64,000 nucleotides of DNA from Propionispira arboris (GTDB lineage: Bacteria; Bacillota; Negativicutes; Selenomonadales; Selenomonadaceae): positions 61,035 through 125,034 of the forward strand of contig NZ_FNZK01000016.1 in assembly GCF_900109225.1 (NCBI RefSeq), written 5' to 3'. This document shows positions 51,878 to 61,742 of the stretch, piece after piece; the first letter of the stretch is position 1, and each line of letters begins with the position of its first letter. Position numbers and translations under genes: made by a program. A model generated the notes under the pieces. That model had not been told where the DNA came from, did no database searches, and saw only the letters and a program-made list of their open reading frames with translations.

Positions 51878-52921
51878 CTAGCTATTCCCAAAATTAAACG
51901 ACTGTTGAAATAATAAATACATAAAAAATGGCGCGCCAATCAACGCAGTGATAATACCAATTGGCAGGTCGCCGCTTTTAAGCAGTACACGAGATAAAAC
52001 ATCAGCCCAAATTAAAAAAAAGCTGCCAGATAGTATCACGACCGGCATTAATTTGCGATGATCTGACCCTATCAGTGAACGCACAATATGCGGTATTACC
52101 AAACCCACAAAACCAAAAACACCACAAGCTGAAACAATGATAGCTGTCAACAATGCCGTCAGAATCATATAAAATCGTCGCACACTTACCAAATCAATGC
52201 CTAACGTCAAAGCAGCCTCTTCACCAAGCAGCATGACATTAAGTTTTCTTGCTTGTGAAAGGAACAAAATACCTGCAAAACCCGTACCAACTGCTGGTAA
52301 AAACAAAGTACTCCACTTCGCTCCAGCAAAAGACCCCATAGTCCAAAACGTAACACTGCGCATGCCTTCCGCATTGTTTGACATATAAATTATAAAATTT
52401 GCTCCTGCACTCAACAAAGCACTTACCACGGCTCCAGCTAATACCATCTTGACGGTCGACATTTGTCCTCGCAGTCCTGCTAAAAACATCACGAGCACGG
52501 TTGCCAGTATCGCTCCCCCAAAAGCCCAGATTGTCGTTCCCACGAAACCTCCGATACCGCCAATTAAAATAGCAATAACTGCACCGAATGAAGCCCCCGA
52601 TGCAATACCCAAAATATAAGGTTCTGCCAGTGGGTTCTGCACCGAGGCTTGCATAACAGCCCCAGACATAGAAAGTGCTGCGCCCGCAATTGCAGCCATC
52701 AAAACACGAGGCAGCCGCAGCTGCCAGATAATATCAATATGGGATGGCTTCAAATCTCCCATTATTTGCTGTCCAAATATTTTATGTGCCATAATATTAT
52801 AGACCTCAAAGAGCGGAATTTTCACGGATCCAAGACAAACCGCTACAAGCATTGATAGCAAAACCAACCCCAGCAAAAAAATAATACCTATCATAAAAAA
52901 ATAGTTTCGCCTGATTTTCAT
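51878..52921 (-). CDS. FecCD-family ABC transporter permease
   Basis: This 347-residue permease has about ten spans. Family signatures are RLPRVLMAAIAGAALSMSGAVMQASVQNPLAEPYILGIASGASFGA (positions about 67-112) and GFVGLVIPHIVRSLIGSDHRKLMP in the C-terminal coupling region. A single gene implies a homodimer. It is the first gene of the operon and lies 11 bp before the ATPase gene. Confidence 0.95.
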   Translation of the reverse strand: MKIRRNYFFMIGIIFLLGLVLLSMLVAVCLGSVKIPLFEVYNIMAHKIFGQQIMGDLKPSHIDIIWQLRLPRVLMAAIAGAALSMSGAVMQASVQNPLAEPYILGIASGASFGAVIAILIGGIGGFVGTTIWAFGGAILATVLVMFLAGLRGQMSTVKMVLAGAVVSALLSAGANFIIYMSNNAEGMRSVTFWTMGSFAGAKWSTLFLPAVGTGFAGILFLSQARKLNVMLLGEEAALTLGIDLVSVRRFYMILTALLTAIIVSACGVFGFVGLVIPHIVRSLIGSDHRKLMPVVILSGSFFLIWADVLSRVLLKSGDLPIGIITALIGAPFFMYLLFQQSFNFGNS

Positions 52922-52951
52922 TTATCCTGTATTCGCCTCTTTCCTATTGCA

Positions 52952-52994
52952 ATTACAAATGATAACGATACTGGTAATCATTATCGTTTGTAAT
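52952..52994. promoter_or_regulatory. Large palindromic Fur-type operator
   Basis: Arms ATTACAAATGATAACGAT (52952-52969) and ATCATTATCGTTTGTAAT (52977-52994) are near-perfect inverted repeats (two mismatches) around 7 bp and contain GATAAC/GATACT and ATTATC hexamers as in Fur boxes. The operator abuts and overlaps the -10 at 52993-52998, so binding would block the iron operon. Confidence 0.75.
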
Positions 52995-53021
52995 TATAAT
53001 ATAGATAACCTATTGCGTCAA
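52993..53021 (-). promoter_or_regulatory. SigmaA promoter of the iron import operon
   Basis: Minus strand: TTGACG (53021-53016), 17-bp spacer, TATAAT (52998-52993). Confidence 0.85.
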
Positions 53022-53066
53022 CTTGATTTTTCTAAACATTTTTAGCAAAATATTCTATTATTTTCT

Positions 53067-53095
53067 TTCACTTTCGCTAACCGACAATGTATAAT
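53067..53095 (+). promoter_or_regulatory. SigmaA promoter of the exported PDZ-like gene
   Basis: TTCACT (53067-53072), 17-bp spacer, TATAAT (53090-53095), divergent from the iron operon promoter. Its start point lies downstream of an in-frame ATG at 53087, supporting the later start. Confidence 0.55.
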
Positions 53096-53140
53096 AAATC
53101 TAAAAAACGGTTCTTATTATTGGTTTCAATGAAGGAGTGT

Positions 53141-53818
53141 ATGATTTTGAAAAAATACTGTTTCACTATATTGATAATACTTGCCCTAACAACAACCTGT
53201 TTTGCTCAAACCAATATGCCTTTTACCAAAGGACTCGTTGTGGACAATACCTTACAAGTCATTGGCGTTAATCTTTTCGGGCCAGCTTTCAAAGCCGGAA
53301 TTAGACCCAACGACAAAATGCTCAATACTAGCAAAGAATTGTTATACAGCCACGCCGCTTATCGTGCCCATGAAACGATCGAACGTAAAAATAAAAATTA
53401 TCAATGTTTTATTGTCCCTGAACAAATCGACCGCCCCACAACACAATCTGTATTTTTACTCGCAACGAATGGTTTGACCATACCTAAAATTCAGAATATC
53501 ATCGCACAAAGTCCCGAGCTGCAAAAAATCTTTCTTACCAAATCAATAGATACGAACTGGGGAATTTTGTATACAATCGGAGAACTTGACCCGGAAAGAG
53601 CCACGTTCTTGGATTACATTATAACAGACAAACAGCCCTCTCTTATTCGCTTAAAAACGGTCATGTTTTTTACCAGCGGCGAATTTAATACATTTCAGTT
53701 GTTCCATATGGATATGACATTCGAAGCAAAAAACGGGACGGTTTGGGAAAAAGTCCCTTCCAGCGGCGTATTAGAGCAACAATTCATTGAAAAAATAACA
53801 AAAGCCAACTCATTTTAA
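53141..53818 (+). CDS. Exported protein with a PDZ-like segment, unknown function
   Basis: About 225 residues from ATG 53141 (TTG 53147 has better spacing from AAGGAG and may be the true start). A Sec signal (KKYCFTILIILALTTTCFA) is followed by GLVVDNTLQVIGVNLFGPAFKAGIRPNDKML, which resembles the PDZ carboxylate-binding and ligand-groove region. No protease motif is present. The rest is unrecognised. It is divergent from the iron operon and about 45 bp from its promoter, so joint iron control is possible but not shown. Confidence 0.7.
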   Translation: MILKKYCFTILIILALTTTCFAQTNMPFTKGLVVDNTLQVIGVNLFGPAFKAGIRPNDKMLNTSKELLYSHAAYRAHETIERKNKNYQCFIVPEQIDRPTTQSVFLLATNGLTIPKIQNIIAQSPELQKIFLTKSIDTNWGILYTIGELDPERATFLDYIITDKQPSLIRLKTVMFFTSGEFNTFQLFHMDMTFEAKNGTVWEKVPSSGVLEQQFIEKITKANSF

Positions 53819-53821
53819 TCG

Positions 53822-53883
53822 CTATATCCCCTTTGGGGCAGATTGATAGACGGGATGGTATTTTTTTAATGCATTATATATAG
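53822..53883 (+). repeat. Dispersed intergenic repeat, copy C
   Basis: A 62-bp copy beginning CTATATCCCCTTTGGGGCAG, with GATAGACGGGATGG, T7 and ending AATGCATTATATATAG. It starts 3 bp after the exported-protein stop codon and has the same length as copy D. Confidence 0.78.
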
Positions 53884-53923
53884 CTTACTTCAAGTCATGA
53901 ATATTGCACCTCTCAACCTTTTG

Positions 53924-53952
53924 TTGTCCTTTTAATATATGTATGTTACAAT
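53924..53952 (+). promoter_or_regulatory. Probable promoter of RNase J
   Basis: TTGTCC (53924-53929), 17-bp spacer, TACAAT (53947-53952). It leaves a leader of about 105 nt. Confidence 0.5.
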
Positions 53953-54063
53953 GTAAAGATTAATAATGAGCGGTTAATCTGTTGATTTTTACAGATCAGA
54001 CAAACTATTTTGCATAGTTTTTTTATAAAATTTAGTATATATATTAAAGGAGGATTTATTCTG

Positions 54064-55725
54064 TTGGAACAAAAAAATAAATTACGTATTATCCCCTTAG
54101 GCGGTTTAGGCGAAATAGGGAAAAATATGACAGTCTTCGAATACGGTGAGGATATCGTGATATTAGACTGTGGTCTTGCTTTTCCTGATGATGATATGTT
54201 GGGGATTGATTTAGTTATTCCTGATATGACATATGTGTTGGAAAATAGAGAAAAAGTCCGTGCTGTTGTTTTAACACATGGACATGAAGACCATATTGGA
54301 TCTTTATCCTATCTGCTGCGAGAAATCAATGTCCCTATTTATGGAACCCGTTTAGCTCTAGGTCTTGTTGAAACAAGACTCAAGGAAAATCGGTTGGAAA
54401 ATTATCACTTGATGCCAATTGAAGCTGGGGATGAAATCAAAGCCGGCATATTTGATATTGGCTTTATCCAGGGAAGTCATTCCATTCCAGATGCTTGTGG
54501 CATTTATTTAAAGACACCAGTCGGAACGATTGTCCACACGGGCGATTTCAAGATTGATCCCACTCCTGTCGATGGAAAACGCATCGATATCCACAAGTTT
54601 GCCCAGCTTGGTAAAGCGGGTGTACTCGCACTCTTAGCAGATAGCACGAACGCCGAACGTGAAGGTCATACCGGATCGGAACTAGAAGTTTCGAACACTT
54701 TAGATCAAGAATTCAGCATTGCCCGAGGCCGTATCATCATGGCAACTTTTGCTTCCAATGTGTCACGTCTCCAGCAGGCAGCTAATATTGCCTGTAAATA
54801 CGGTCGCAAAATTGTCGTCTGTGGGCGCAGTATGGTAAATGTAGTAAATATTTCCATGGATTTAGGCTATTTAACGATTCCCGAAGGAGTTCTCATCGAA
54901 GAAGATTTGATGCACAATTATGAGGATAAACAGATTTTGATCCTTACAACTGGCAGTCAGGGTGAACCGATGGCCGGGTTAAGCCGTATGGCTAACAGAA
55001 ACCACCGTCGCATAACAATTACGCCTGGTGACACGATTTTAGTTGCGGCAACACCGATCCCGGGAAATGCAAGATCCGTTGGTAAAACAATTGATAACCT
55101 GCTTCGTTTAGGAGCCCATGTTGTTTATGAAAAAGAATCCGGTATCCATGTATCTGGGCATGCCAGCCGTGACGAGCTTCAACTCATGCTCAATCTCGTT
55201 CGTCCAAAATTTTTCCTGCCAGTTCATGGTGAATATCGGATGTTGAAAAAGCATGGTGAACTTGCCGAAAAGTTAGGCATTCCGAAAGAAAACATCTTAT
55301 TGGGTGAAAACGGCTCTGTATTTGAATTTACTGAAGATACCGGCTGTATAAATGGCAAAGTAAAAGTTGGCAATATATTTGTCGACGGTCTTGGTGTCGG
55401 GGATGTCGGAAACATCGTCATTCGCGATCGGCAGCAGCTCTCACAAGATGGTGTTTTAATTGTTGTTGTAACACTAGATAAAGAAAGTAAACTTGTTAAG
55501 TCCGGACCAGATTTAGTATCGCGTGGTTTTGTTTATGTACGTGACTCTGAAGCATTGATGCATGGTGCTCAATTAAAAATCAAAAACGTTCTTCACAACT
55601 GTGAAGTCAATCATATCAGTTCATGGACTACCATCAAGGTACAAATCCGTGAAGCATTAAATCAGTATTTAATTGAAAAAACGGGACGTCGTCCAATGAT
55701 TTTACCAATTATTATGGAAGCATAA
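54064..55725 (+). CDS. rnj: Ribonuclease J
   Basis: This 553-residue metallo-beta-lactamase/beta-CASP nuclease acts in mRNA decay and rRNA maturation, with 5'-exonuclease and endonuclease activity. The metal motif is VLTHGHEDHIGSL (about 70-82); HTGDFKIDPTPVDG and ATFASNVSRLQQA follow, with a beta-CASP histidine in SGHASRDELQ and the C-terminal domain after about 450. The start is TTG at 54064, about 10 nt after AAAGGAGG; an upstream ATG at 54010 would run through the ribosome site. Typical of Firmicutes. Confidence 0.95.
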   Translation: MEQKNKLRIIPLGGLGEIGKNMTVFEYGEDIVILDCGLAFPDDDMLGIDLVIPDMTYVLENREKVRAVVLTHGHEDHIGSLSYLLREINVPIYGTRLALGLVETRLKENRLENYHLMPIEAGDEIKAGIFDIGFIQGSHSIPDACGIYLKTPVGTIVHTGDFKIDPTPVDGKRIDIHKFAQLGKAGVLALLADSTNAEREGHTGSELEVSNTLDQEFSIARGRIIMATFASNVSRLQQAANIACKYGRKIVVCGRSMVNVVNISMDLGYLTIPEGVLIEEDLMHNYEDKQILILTTGSQGEPMAGLSRMANRNHRRITITPGDTILVAATPIPGNARSVGKTIDNLLRLGAHVVYEKESGIHVSGHASRDELQLMLNLVRPKFFLPVHGEYRMLKKHGELAEKLGIPKENILLGENGSVFEFTEDTGCINGKVKVGNIFVDGLGVGDVGNIVIRDRQQLSQDGVLIVVVTLDKESKLVKSGPDLVSRGFVYVRDSEALMHGAQLKIKNVLHNCEVNHISSWTTIKVQIREALNQYLIEKTGRRPMILPIIMEA

Positions 55726-55730
55726 AATAT

Positions 55731-55772
55731 AAAAAACGGCAAGCTGCATTTTTTGCAGCTTGCCGTTTTTTT
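55731..55772. terminator. Terminator after RNase J, probably bidirectional
   Basis: AAAAAACGGCAAGCTGCA pairs with TGCAGCTTGCCGTTTTTT, T7 downstream. The convergent chemoreceptor gene ends 29 bp away and may share it. Confidence 0.93.
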
Positions 55773-55800
55773 ATGATACTATCTGTTGCCGGTTTCAATT

Positions 55801-57519
55801 CTAAATCTTGAATTTTTCAATTGATTTTTGCAAATTTTCCGCATGCTCAGCCAATTTCCGCGTGCTATCAATCACTTCGTGAATTGTCGCCGTTGTTTCT
55901 TCACTCAAAGCTGCAACTTCTTCTGTCCCCGCTGCAGCTTTTTCTGAAACAATTGCAATTTGCTGAATTTCTTGTCCAGCTGCTTTGGCTTCTGTATTGA
56001 TTATATTTGATGTTGCCGAAATATCATTTACCTTACTTTGAATATTTTCAATAGAATCGGAAATTTCATGGAAGAATTCAACGATTTTTACTAGACTTTG
56101 CTCTTCTTCTTCCACGGCTTTATTGGCCAGTTCCATATGGGATGCCGTTGACGAAATACCATTTTCGACTTCACTCACAATCGTAATAACTTTACTGCCA
56201 GACAAGGCAACCTGTTCGGCTAATTTTCGAACTTCCTCTGCAACAACAGCAAACCCACGGCCATGTTCACCAGCCCTTGCTGCTTCAATCGCAGCATTTA
56301 AAGATAACAGATTCGTTTGTTTCGCAATTTCTTGAATGACCGAAACAATCTCACTAATTTCTTTGGATTTATTGGCCAAGGACAAAATAGAATCACCAAT
56401 CTGTGTATAGACTACTTTATTGTTCACAATTTTAATTCCCTGGTCTTTAACTAAATTCGAGCCAACACGAACGGATTCCGTTGCCTTTTGTGCTAAATGC
56501 CCGGAAACTGCAATATCTTCATGAATTGATCCCAGGCGATTGATAATTTCCTGAATCTGATCATTCGTATTCACACTCGCTTTTGCCTGTTCTACCGCGC
56601 CACCAGCCAATTCCGTAATCGTCACTGCTGTACGATCCGATGCGATACTGATTTCTTCGGTTGAAGCAATCATTTTTTTCGATTCGCTAACCACCACTTC
56701 GCCTAATCCTTTGGTATCGGTAATCAATTGATGGACATTTTTTACAACATAGCTAAAAGAATCAGCAATAATACCAAGTTCATCTTTTTGATCCAAATTG
56801 ATTTTTTTCGAAAAATCATATCCGGCCAATTCTTCTAAGTACGCCAAAATTTGATGGATACTGCGATTGATTGGATAAATAATCAATATGGATACTAAGA
56901 GTAGGGCCATTACAATAACGCCAACTACCGCAAGCACAATCTTAAAAATAATGCCTTGTTTGATTTCCGTTAAATCATCGACATAAATTCCTGTGCCGAT
57001 GACCCATTGCCAGGGTTCAAACCCCTTTACATAAGAAAATTTCGGCTGAGCCTTATCTTTACCAGGTTTTGACCATTGGTATTTAACCAAGCCTTCCTTT
57101 TGTTCTTTGGCCACTTTGACAAATTCAAGAAAAATCGACACACCATCCGGATCTTTAATATCGCTGATATTTTTTCCATCCAGCTCCGGTTTCATGGGAT
57201 GCATGACCATATTGGGCGTATAGTCATTAATCCAATAATATTCATCCCCACCATAACGCAAAGCACGAATCGCTTGTTTGGCTGAATCTTTGGCCTGGCT
57301 TTCGGTTAAAATCCCCTTTTGGGATTGATTATAATAAAATTCCAGAATTTTATAGGATGTTTCGGTTAAATTTTGCAGTTTTACTTTTGCATCCGTTTCC
57401 AACGTATTCGTTATGACAGGAATGATATAAAAAGCGACTAAACTACTAAAAGAAAGCGTTAAGAAAACAATGATACCAATAATTTTTGTTGTAAGACGAA
57501 AATTTTTAAAAAGGTCCAT
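55801..57519 (-). CDS. Methyl-accepting chemotaxis protein with single Cache sensor
   Basis: This 572-residue chemoreceptor has TM1 (about 9-33), an extracellular single Cache domain (about 35-190, [32 protein letters not shown]), TM2 (about 192-216), HAMP and the signalling domain with the hairpin tip [41 protein letters not shown] (about 385-430). The sensor resembles those for small carboxylates. ATG 57519 has AGGAGG 9 nt upstream; a GTG two codons earlier is too close. Confidence 0.92.
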   Translation of the reverse strand: MDLFKNFRLTTKIIGIIVFLTLSFSSLVAFYIIPVITNTLETDAKVKLQNLTETSYKILEFYYNQSQKGILTESQAKDSAKQAIRALRYGGDEYYWINDYTPNMVMHPMKPELDGKNISDIKDPDGVSIFLEFVKVAKEQKEGLVKYQWSKPGKDKAQPKFSYVKGFEPWQWVIGTGIYVDDLTEIKQGIIFKIVLAVVGVIVMALLLVSILIIYPINRSIHQILAYLEELAGYDFSKKINLDQKDELGIIADSFSYVVKNVHQLITDTKGLGEVVVSESKKMIASTEEISIASDRTAVTITELAGGAVEQAKASVNTNDQIQEIINRLGSIHEDIAVSGHLAQKATESVRVGSNLVKDQGIKIVNNKVVYTQIGDSILSLANKSKEISEIVSVIQEIAKQTNLLSLNAAIEAARAGEHGRGFAVVAEEVRKLAEQVALSGSKVITIVSEVENGISSTASHMELANKAVEEEEQSLVKIVEFFHEISDSIENIQSKVNDISATSNIINTEAKAAGQEIQQIAIVSEKAAAGTEEVAALSEETTATIHEVIDSTRKLAEHAENLQKSIEKFKI

Positions 57520-57581
57520 ATACACAATCCTCCTATATTTAAAATCTCCTATACAAGTTAGCCATCATATCTTACTGGAGC

Positions 57582-57653
57582 AAAAAAAGAGGTCATCCCT
57601 TCAAACATGTTCATACCTTGCACAAGCAAAAACACACTCTCGGATAACCTCTT
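57582..57653 (-). promoter_or_regulatory. Long-loop terminator-like structure in the chemoreceptor leader
   Basis: AAGAGGTCATCC (57587-57598) pairs with GGATAACCTCTT (57642-57653), one GU on the minus strand, around a 43-nt loop that contains a TTGC/GCAA mini-hairpin. T7 follows on the minus strand, 62 nt before the start codon. The upstream alcohol dehydrogenase has its own terminator at 57772-57822, so this second one may be an attenuator. The 311-bp gap 57520-57830 holds these two structures and an AT-rich promoter region. Confidence 0.5.
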
Positions 57654-57771
57654 ACAAACTCAAATTCTATGTATCTATATAAAATTTTAATTCTCCAAAA
57701 CTAATTCAAATCCTCTTATTTTTTAAATTTTTTTAAATTATGGACACTCTTAAATTTCAAATCAATGCAAA

Positions 57772-57822
57772 AAATCCCTGTTAAAGAACTGCCTACCAGT
57801 TAGGCGTCTTTAGCAGGGATTT
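57772..57822 (-). terminator. Terminator after iron alcohol dehydrogenase
   Basis: AAATCCCTG pairs with CAGGGATTT at the base, with TAAAG/CTTTA and GCCTA/TAGGC inner stems. T6 follows on the minus strand. Confidence 0.88.
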
Positions 57823-57830
57823 CCGATTTT

Positions 57831-58991
57831 CTATAGACTCAATTCTAAGATTTTTCTTGTTACAGCCGGGGTAACAAGGCTTTTTTCACCTAACTTAACC
57901 ATTTGATGCGACTCTAGGCTGGCAAGGATTTTATCAATTACTTCTCGCCCTAGTCCATAATCAGAAAAATGGGTTTTGTTCCCCATAATGGCAAAGAAAT
58001 TTCTGGTCCGCTCAATAATGAGCATAATTTTATCGTCAATTGGAATATCACCGGTAATATGCCAGATGCGTTCACCGTATTGGAGCAGTTTATCCGATTT
58101 TTCTACCTGCATGACTTGCATGACTGACGGCAGAATGATAGCTAGTGTCTGTGCGTGGTCCAGCCCGTACAAAGCCGTTATTTCATGACCAATCATATGG
58201 GTCGCCCAATCTTGCGGCACCCCACTGCCAATAAGTCCATTGAGGGCCATGGTTGCACTCCACATAATATTGGCCCGCACATCATAATTTTCTGGTTTTT
58301 GCAAAGCTTTTGGCCCTTCCTCAATCAAGGTAAGCAATAGTCCTTCTGCAAAACGGTCCTGTACTTTTGCAGCTACGGGATAGGTCAAATATTGTTCCAT
58401 AACATGGACATAAGCATCCACAACGCCGTTGGCAATCTGCCGAGTCGGCAGCGTATACGTATAAACAGGATCTAAAACAGAAAACTTCGGATAAACAGCA
58501 GGGCTCGCAAATGCTAATTTTGCCTGCAATGATTTTCTGGTAATTACGCCGCCATTATTCATTTCTGATCCTGTTGCCGGTAAGGTCAACACCGTCCCAA
58601 AAGGCAGTGCTTCTTTTATAGCAATACCATCCGTAATAAAGGTCCATGGATCAGCTTGGACAAACGGAACTGCCGCCGCGATAAATTTTGTACCATCAAT
58701 AACTGAGCCGCCGCCAACAGCCAAAATAAAAGTATATTTTTCAGCGCGAATCAAGTCAACCGCTTTCATCAACGTTTCATAAACCGGATTCGGTTCAATT
58801 CCACCAAATTCGCCAATTGTAAAGTCTTTTAAAACGGTTTTGATTTCGTCTAAAAGACCAGTTTTTTTCGCACTCCCACCGCCATACGTAATAAGGATCT
58901 TACTACCGGCTGGTATTTCATGGGACAGTTTAATAACTTCCCCTTTGCCAAAAATAATCTTTGTTGGATTCATAAATTGAAAGTTTTGCAT
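57831..58991 (-). CDS. Iron-containing alcohol dehydrogenase (BdhA/YqhD type)
   Basis: This 386-residue group III dehydrogenase has FMNPTKIIFGKGEV, the NAD(P)-binding YGGGSAKKTGLLDEI, AVGGGSVIDGTKFIA and metal ligands in DAYVHVMEQYLT and GLDHAQTLAIILP. The NF.F.NPTKI.FG start and YGGGS-KK loop are typical of the NADPH-linked butanol/aldehyde reductase clade. ATG 58991 has AAGGAG 8 nt upstream. Monocistronic with a consensus promoter. No Rex-like site was noticed. Confidence 0.92.
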   Translation of the reverse strand: MQNFQFMNPTKIIFGKGEVIKLSHEIPAGSKILITYGGGSAKKTGLLDEIKTVLKDFTIGEFGGIEPNPVYETLMKAVDLIRAEKYTFILAVGGGSVIDGTKFIAAAVPFVQADPWTFITDGIAIKEALPFGTVLTLPATGSEMNNGGVITRKSLQAKLAFASPAVYPKFSVLDPVYTYTLPTRQIANGVVDAYVHVMEQYLTYPVAAKVQDRFAEGLLLTLIEEGPKALQKPENYDVRANIMWSATMALNGLIGSGVPQDWATHMIGHEITALYGLDHAQTLAIILPSVMQVMQVEKSDKLLQYGERIWHITGDIPIDDKIMLIIERTRNFFAIMGNKTHFSDYGLGREVIDKILASLESHQMVKLGEKSLVTPAVTRKILELSL

Positions 58992-59080
58992 AAAAACAAC
59001 TCCTTCGATTTTTTTAATAAACGATTTTATCGGCACAATGGCATTTTCAGACTACAAAATAGCTACATAAGCCTATTTTC

Positions 59081-59109
59081 ATTATACGTTTGGTGATATT
59101 GCTTGTCAA
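59081..59109 (-). promoter_or_regulatory. Consensus sigmaA promoter of the alcohol dehydrogenase
   Basis: Minus strand: TTGACA (59109-59104), 17-bp spacer, TATAAT (59086-59081). Exact consensus hexamers. Confidence 0.9.
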
Positions 59110-59123
59110 TTAAACATACAGAC

Positions 59124-59168
59124 AAAAAGTCAAAGGACCTGATAAAAAAACAGACCTTTGACTTTTTA
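59124..59168 (-). terminator. Terminator after second chemoreceptor
   Basis: AAAAAGTCAAAGG (59124-59136) pairs perfectly with CCTTTGACTTTTT (59155-59167). Confidence 0.9.
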
Positions 59169-59192
59169 TATGCACGAAAATAAATAACTTTT

Positions 59193-60866
59193 TTAAACTG
59201 TAAATGCACGGACAATATCTTTAAGTTTTTCGGCCATTTTCGCCAAACCTTGACTACTAATAGAAATTTCTTCGGTGGATGCCGACTGTTCTTGTGTCGA
59301 GGCGGATACCATCTGCGTTTGGCTAACCGTTGTTTTCGTAACGGTTTCTACTTTGCCAACTAAATCAACAATATTTTGACCACCCTCTGCTAGTCGCTGC
59401 ATCGTATCTGAAATTTCCTGAACTTGCTCAGAAACTTCGTTAACTCTTTGGACAATATTAGTAAAGGATTGTCCGGCTGAAACAACAACTTCCGATCCAG
59501 TCTGTACCTCTTTGTTGCCCGCTTCCATAGCACGAACAGCTTGTGTTGTTTCGGTTTGAATTGCCCCAATAAGTGTAGCAATTTGTTTGGCGGCCTCTTG
59601 GGATTCTTCCGCAAGTTTACGAACTTCTTCGGCTACAACCGAAAACCCGCGTCCCTGTTCGCCAGCTCGGGCGGCTTCAATTGCGGCATTTAACGCTAGT
59701 AAATTCGTTTGATTGGCAATAGCAGAAATCGTTTCAATAATCTGTCCTATTTCTTTTGAACGATCTCCCAGTTTACGTACCAGTAAAGAAGAGTGTGTCA
59801 CCGTTTGGTCGATGAACTGCATCTGCTTTATCGATGTTTCAATGTTTGCCAATCCAGCTTGTGCTGCCATTTCTGTTTGCTGCGAATTATTGGCTACATT
59901 CGTCATTTTACCTGTTACCTCTTGAATCTGTAAGCTCATTTGCCCCACCGTTTGACGCGTATGATCGACGACTTCCATCTGCCTCTGTGCACCCTCAGCC
60001 ACTTCGACGATAATCTCAGCAACTTGATTTGCCGCCAGTGCCGACTGCTTTGAACTAGCTGTCAAATGCTGTGAAGCATCGGACACTTTTCCCGCAGATT
60101 CTTTTATATTAACTATCATGTTTTGTAATTTGCTAACTAGGTCGCCAAACGATCGAGTGAGCAGTCCAATCTCATCGTTAGAAATATTTAATGTGGCAAA
60201 ATTCAGATTGCCATTTTTCATATCTGCTGTAATCTTAAGAATCGGATTAACAATATTGCGCGACAATACAAAACCAAAGAGCAGACCAGCCAAAATAAGT
60301 CCTATTGATACAACCATGACAATGATTCGAATACGCGTTGCATAAAGATCAGCGTTACTTCGATTGACTGTGATTTCTTCTTTTTGAATTTGAATCAACG
60401 CATTAAAGGTGCCCTCTAAATTTTTACGTAAAGAACGACCTTCTGTAAAGGATAACTGCTGGGCTTCGGCTTTTTTACCCTGTCCATAAAGTTCCAGAAC
60501 CTTCAAATTAACAGCCGTAAATTTTGTGTGCGTCGTATCGAGTTGTGTAAGCAGTTCTTTTTCCTGCTGCGTTTCCATAAGCGGCGCAAGCTGCGAAACA
60601 ATTTGTTTGACCTTATCTGATTTAGTCAAAATTTCATCTTTGAATTCACTCTTCGCTGTTAACAGAAAGCCTCGTTCATCATTCGCCTGCCCCGTAAAAT
60701 AATATTGGATTTCTCGCAAATTTACAATCGTCGCATTGGAATTATCAATGATGTTTTCATAATTCGCTCGAATCTGATTGAGCCCAACTAAAGAAATAAT
60801 TGTAATGATTAAAATGAAAATTGCTATAAATGCATAACCCGCTATAATCTTGGTTTTTACTTTCAA
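59193..60866 (-). CDS. Methyl-accepting chemotaxis protein, four-helix-bundle sensor
   Basis: This 557-residue receptor has TM1 (about 7-29), an all-helical extracellular domain (about 30-185, of the 4HB/CHASE3 kind: [22 protein letters not shown]), TM2 (about 186-208), HAMP ([15 protein letters not shown]) and the signalling domain with [37 protein letters not shown] near 385-425. The sensor differs from that of the neighbour at 55801. No chemotaxis kinase or flagellar genes are nearby. Confidence 0.92.
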   Translation of the reverse strand: MKVKTKIIAGYAFIAIFILIITIISLVGLNQIRANYENIIDNSNATIVNLREIQYYFTGQANDERGFLLTAKSEFKDEILTKSDKVKQIVSQLAPLMETQQEKELLTQLDTTHTKFTAVNLKVLELYGQGKKAEAQQLSFTEGRSLRKNLEGTFNALIQIQKEEITVNRSNADLYATRIRIIVMVVSIGLILAGLLFGFVLSRNIVNPILKITADMKNGNLNFATLNISNDEIGLLTRSFGDLVSKLQNMIVNIKESAGKVSDASQHLTASSKQSALAANQVAEIIVEVAEGAQRQMEVVDHTRQTVGQMSLQIQEVTGKMTNVANNSQQTEMAAQAGLANIETSIKQMQFIDQTVTHSSLLVRKLGDRSKEIGQIIETISAIANQTNLLALNAAIEAARAGEQGRGFSVVAEEVRKLAEESQEAAKQIATLIGAIQTETTQAVRAMEAGNKEVQTGSEVVVSAGQSFTNIVQRVNEVSEQVQEISDTMQRLAEGGQNIVDLVGKVETVTKTTVSQTQMVSASTQEQSASTEEISISSQGLAKMAEKLKDIVRAFTV

Positions 60867-60980
60867 TGTGCCAGACCCCTTTCAACTAAGCCTTTTTGGT
60901 AAACGCCAGCAAGAATCAAATTTGCCGACAATACGTAAAAGCCTTCTATATATTATCGTAAAAGGAGTCTTAACTCAACC

Positions 60981-61589
60981 CTAAAAAGAGGAATACACTA
61001 AATAAATAGCGGTTGCCCACATAAAGACCGCTGAAAACTTATTAATACAGCACAAAATCTTGGTGCTTTGACGTTGTCTGCCAATCATCCTGCCCGTGAT
61101 GGCCAAACAAAAAAACCAGATCCACGAAATCATAATGCACGCTGACGTAAACAAAATTTTATCCAGTCCATTGTAGTTTACCGAACTTGTACCGATTACA
61201 CCGACAGTATCTATGATCGCATGTGGATTTAGCAAAGACACTGTAACAGCAAAACCAATCTGCTGTTTTGTCGAAAGAGCTTTAACCGCCTGTGTATCAC
61301 TTGCTGTAACGGTTTCATTCCAAATCATCCAGCCCATAAAAAGCAGAAAAATCACCCCCGCCCCAATGAAAAGCGTCTTTAGCAGGGCAAATTCCAATAC
61401 CAGCACCGAAACCCCGTTCACGGCTACTAAAATAAGCAGCGTATCACAAATTCCAGCTGTAATTACAACTGGTACGACTCGAAAGAATGTTTTTTGCATA
61501 GCTCCTTGATTAAAGACAAATAAATTTTGTACACCTAAAGGTAAAATGAGTCCCATCGATAATATAATTCCATGTATAAATCCCGTCAT
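60981..61589 (-). CDS. LysE/ArgO-family amino acid exporter
   Basis: This 202-residue protein has six predicted spans and LPLGVQNLFVFNQG plus SLLNPHAIIDTVGVIG, the conserved NPH motif of the LysE family. It exports basic or other amino acids. It is divergent from the MocR-type regulator gene, a common pairing. CAGGAG precedes the ATG. Confidence 0.9.
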   Translation of the reverse strand: MTGFIHGIILSMGLILPLGVQNLFVFNQGAMQKTFFRVVPVVITAGICDTLLILVAVNGVSVLVLEFALLKTLFIGAGVIFLLFMGWMIWNETVTASDTQAVKALSTKQQIGFAVTVSLLNPHAIIDTVGVIGTSSVNYNGLDKILFTSACIMISWIWFFCLAITGRMIGRQRQSTKILCCINKFSAVFMWATAIYLVYSSF

Positions 61590-61653
61590 TATTTTTCTCC
61601 TGACTTTTCTCTTCTAACTAAAATTAAAAAGTTGCTACAGCACAGACCATGCC

Positions 61654-61715
61654 CTATATCCCATTCCTGACAGACTGATAGGCTGTATGTATTTTCTTTA
61701 ATGCGTTATATATAG
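61654..61715 (+). repeat. Dispersed intergenic repeat, copy D
   Basis: A 62-bp copy: CTATATCCCATTCCTGACAG, ACTGATAGGCTGTATG, a T-rich middle and TTTAATGCGTTATATATAG at the end. It lies between the LysE and MocR genes. Confidence 0.78.
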
Positions 61716-61742
61716 TATAAAAAATTTTTATATACCTGTCTG

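Noticed and set aside
57582..57653. Cyclic-di-GMP riboswitch ahead of the chemoreceptor gene
   Set aside because: The conserved GEMM aptamer segments are absent; only a stem with a T-run is seen.
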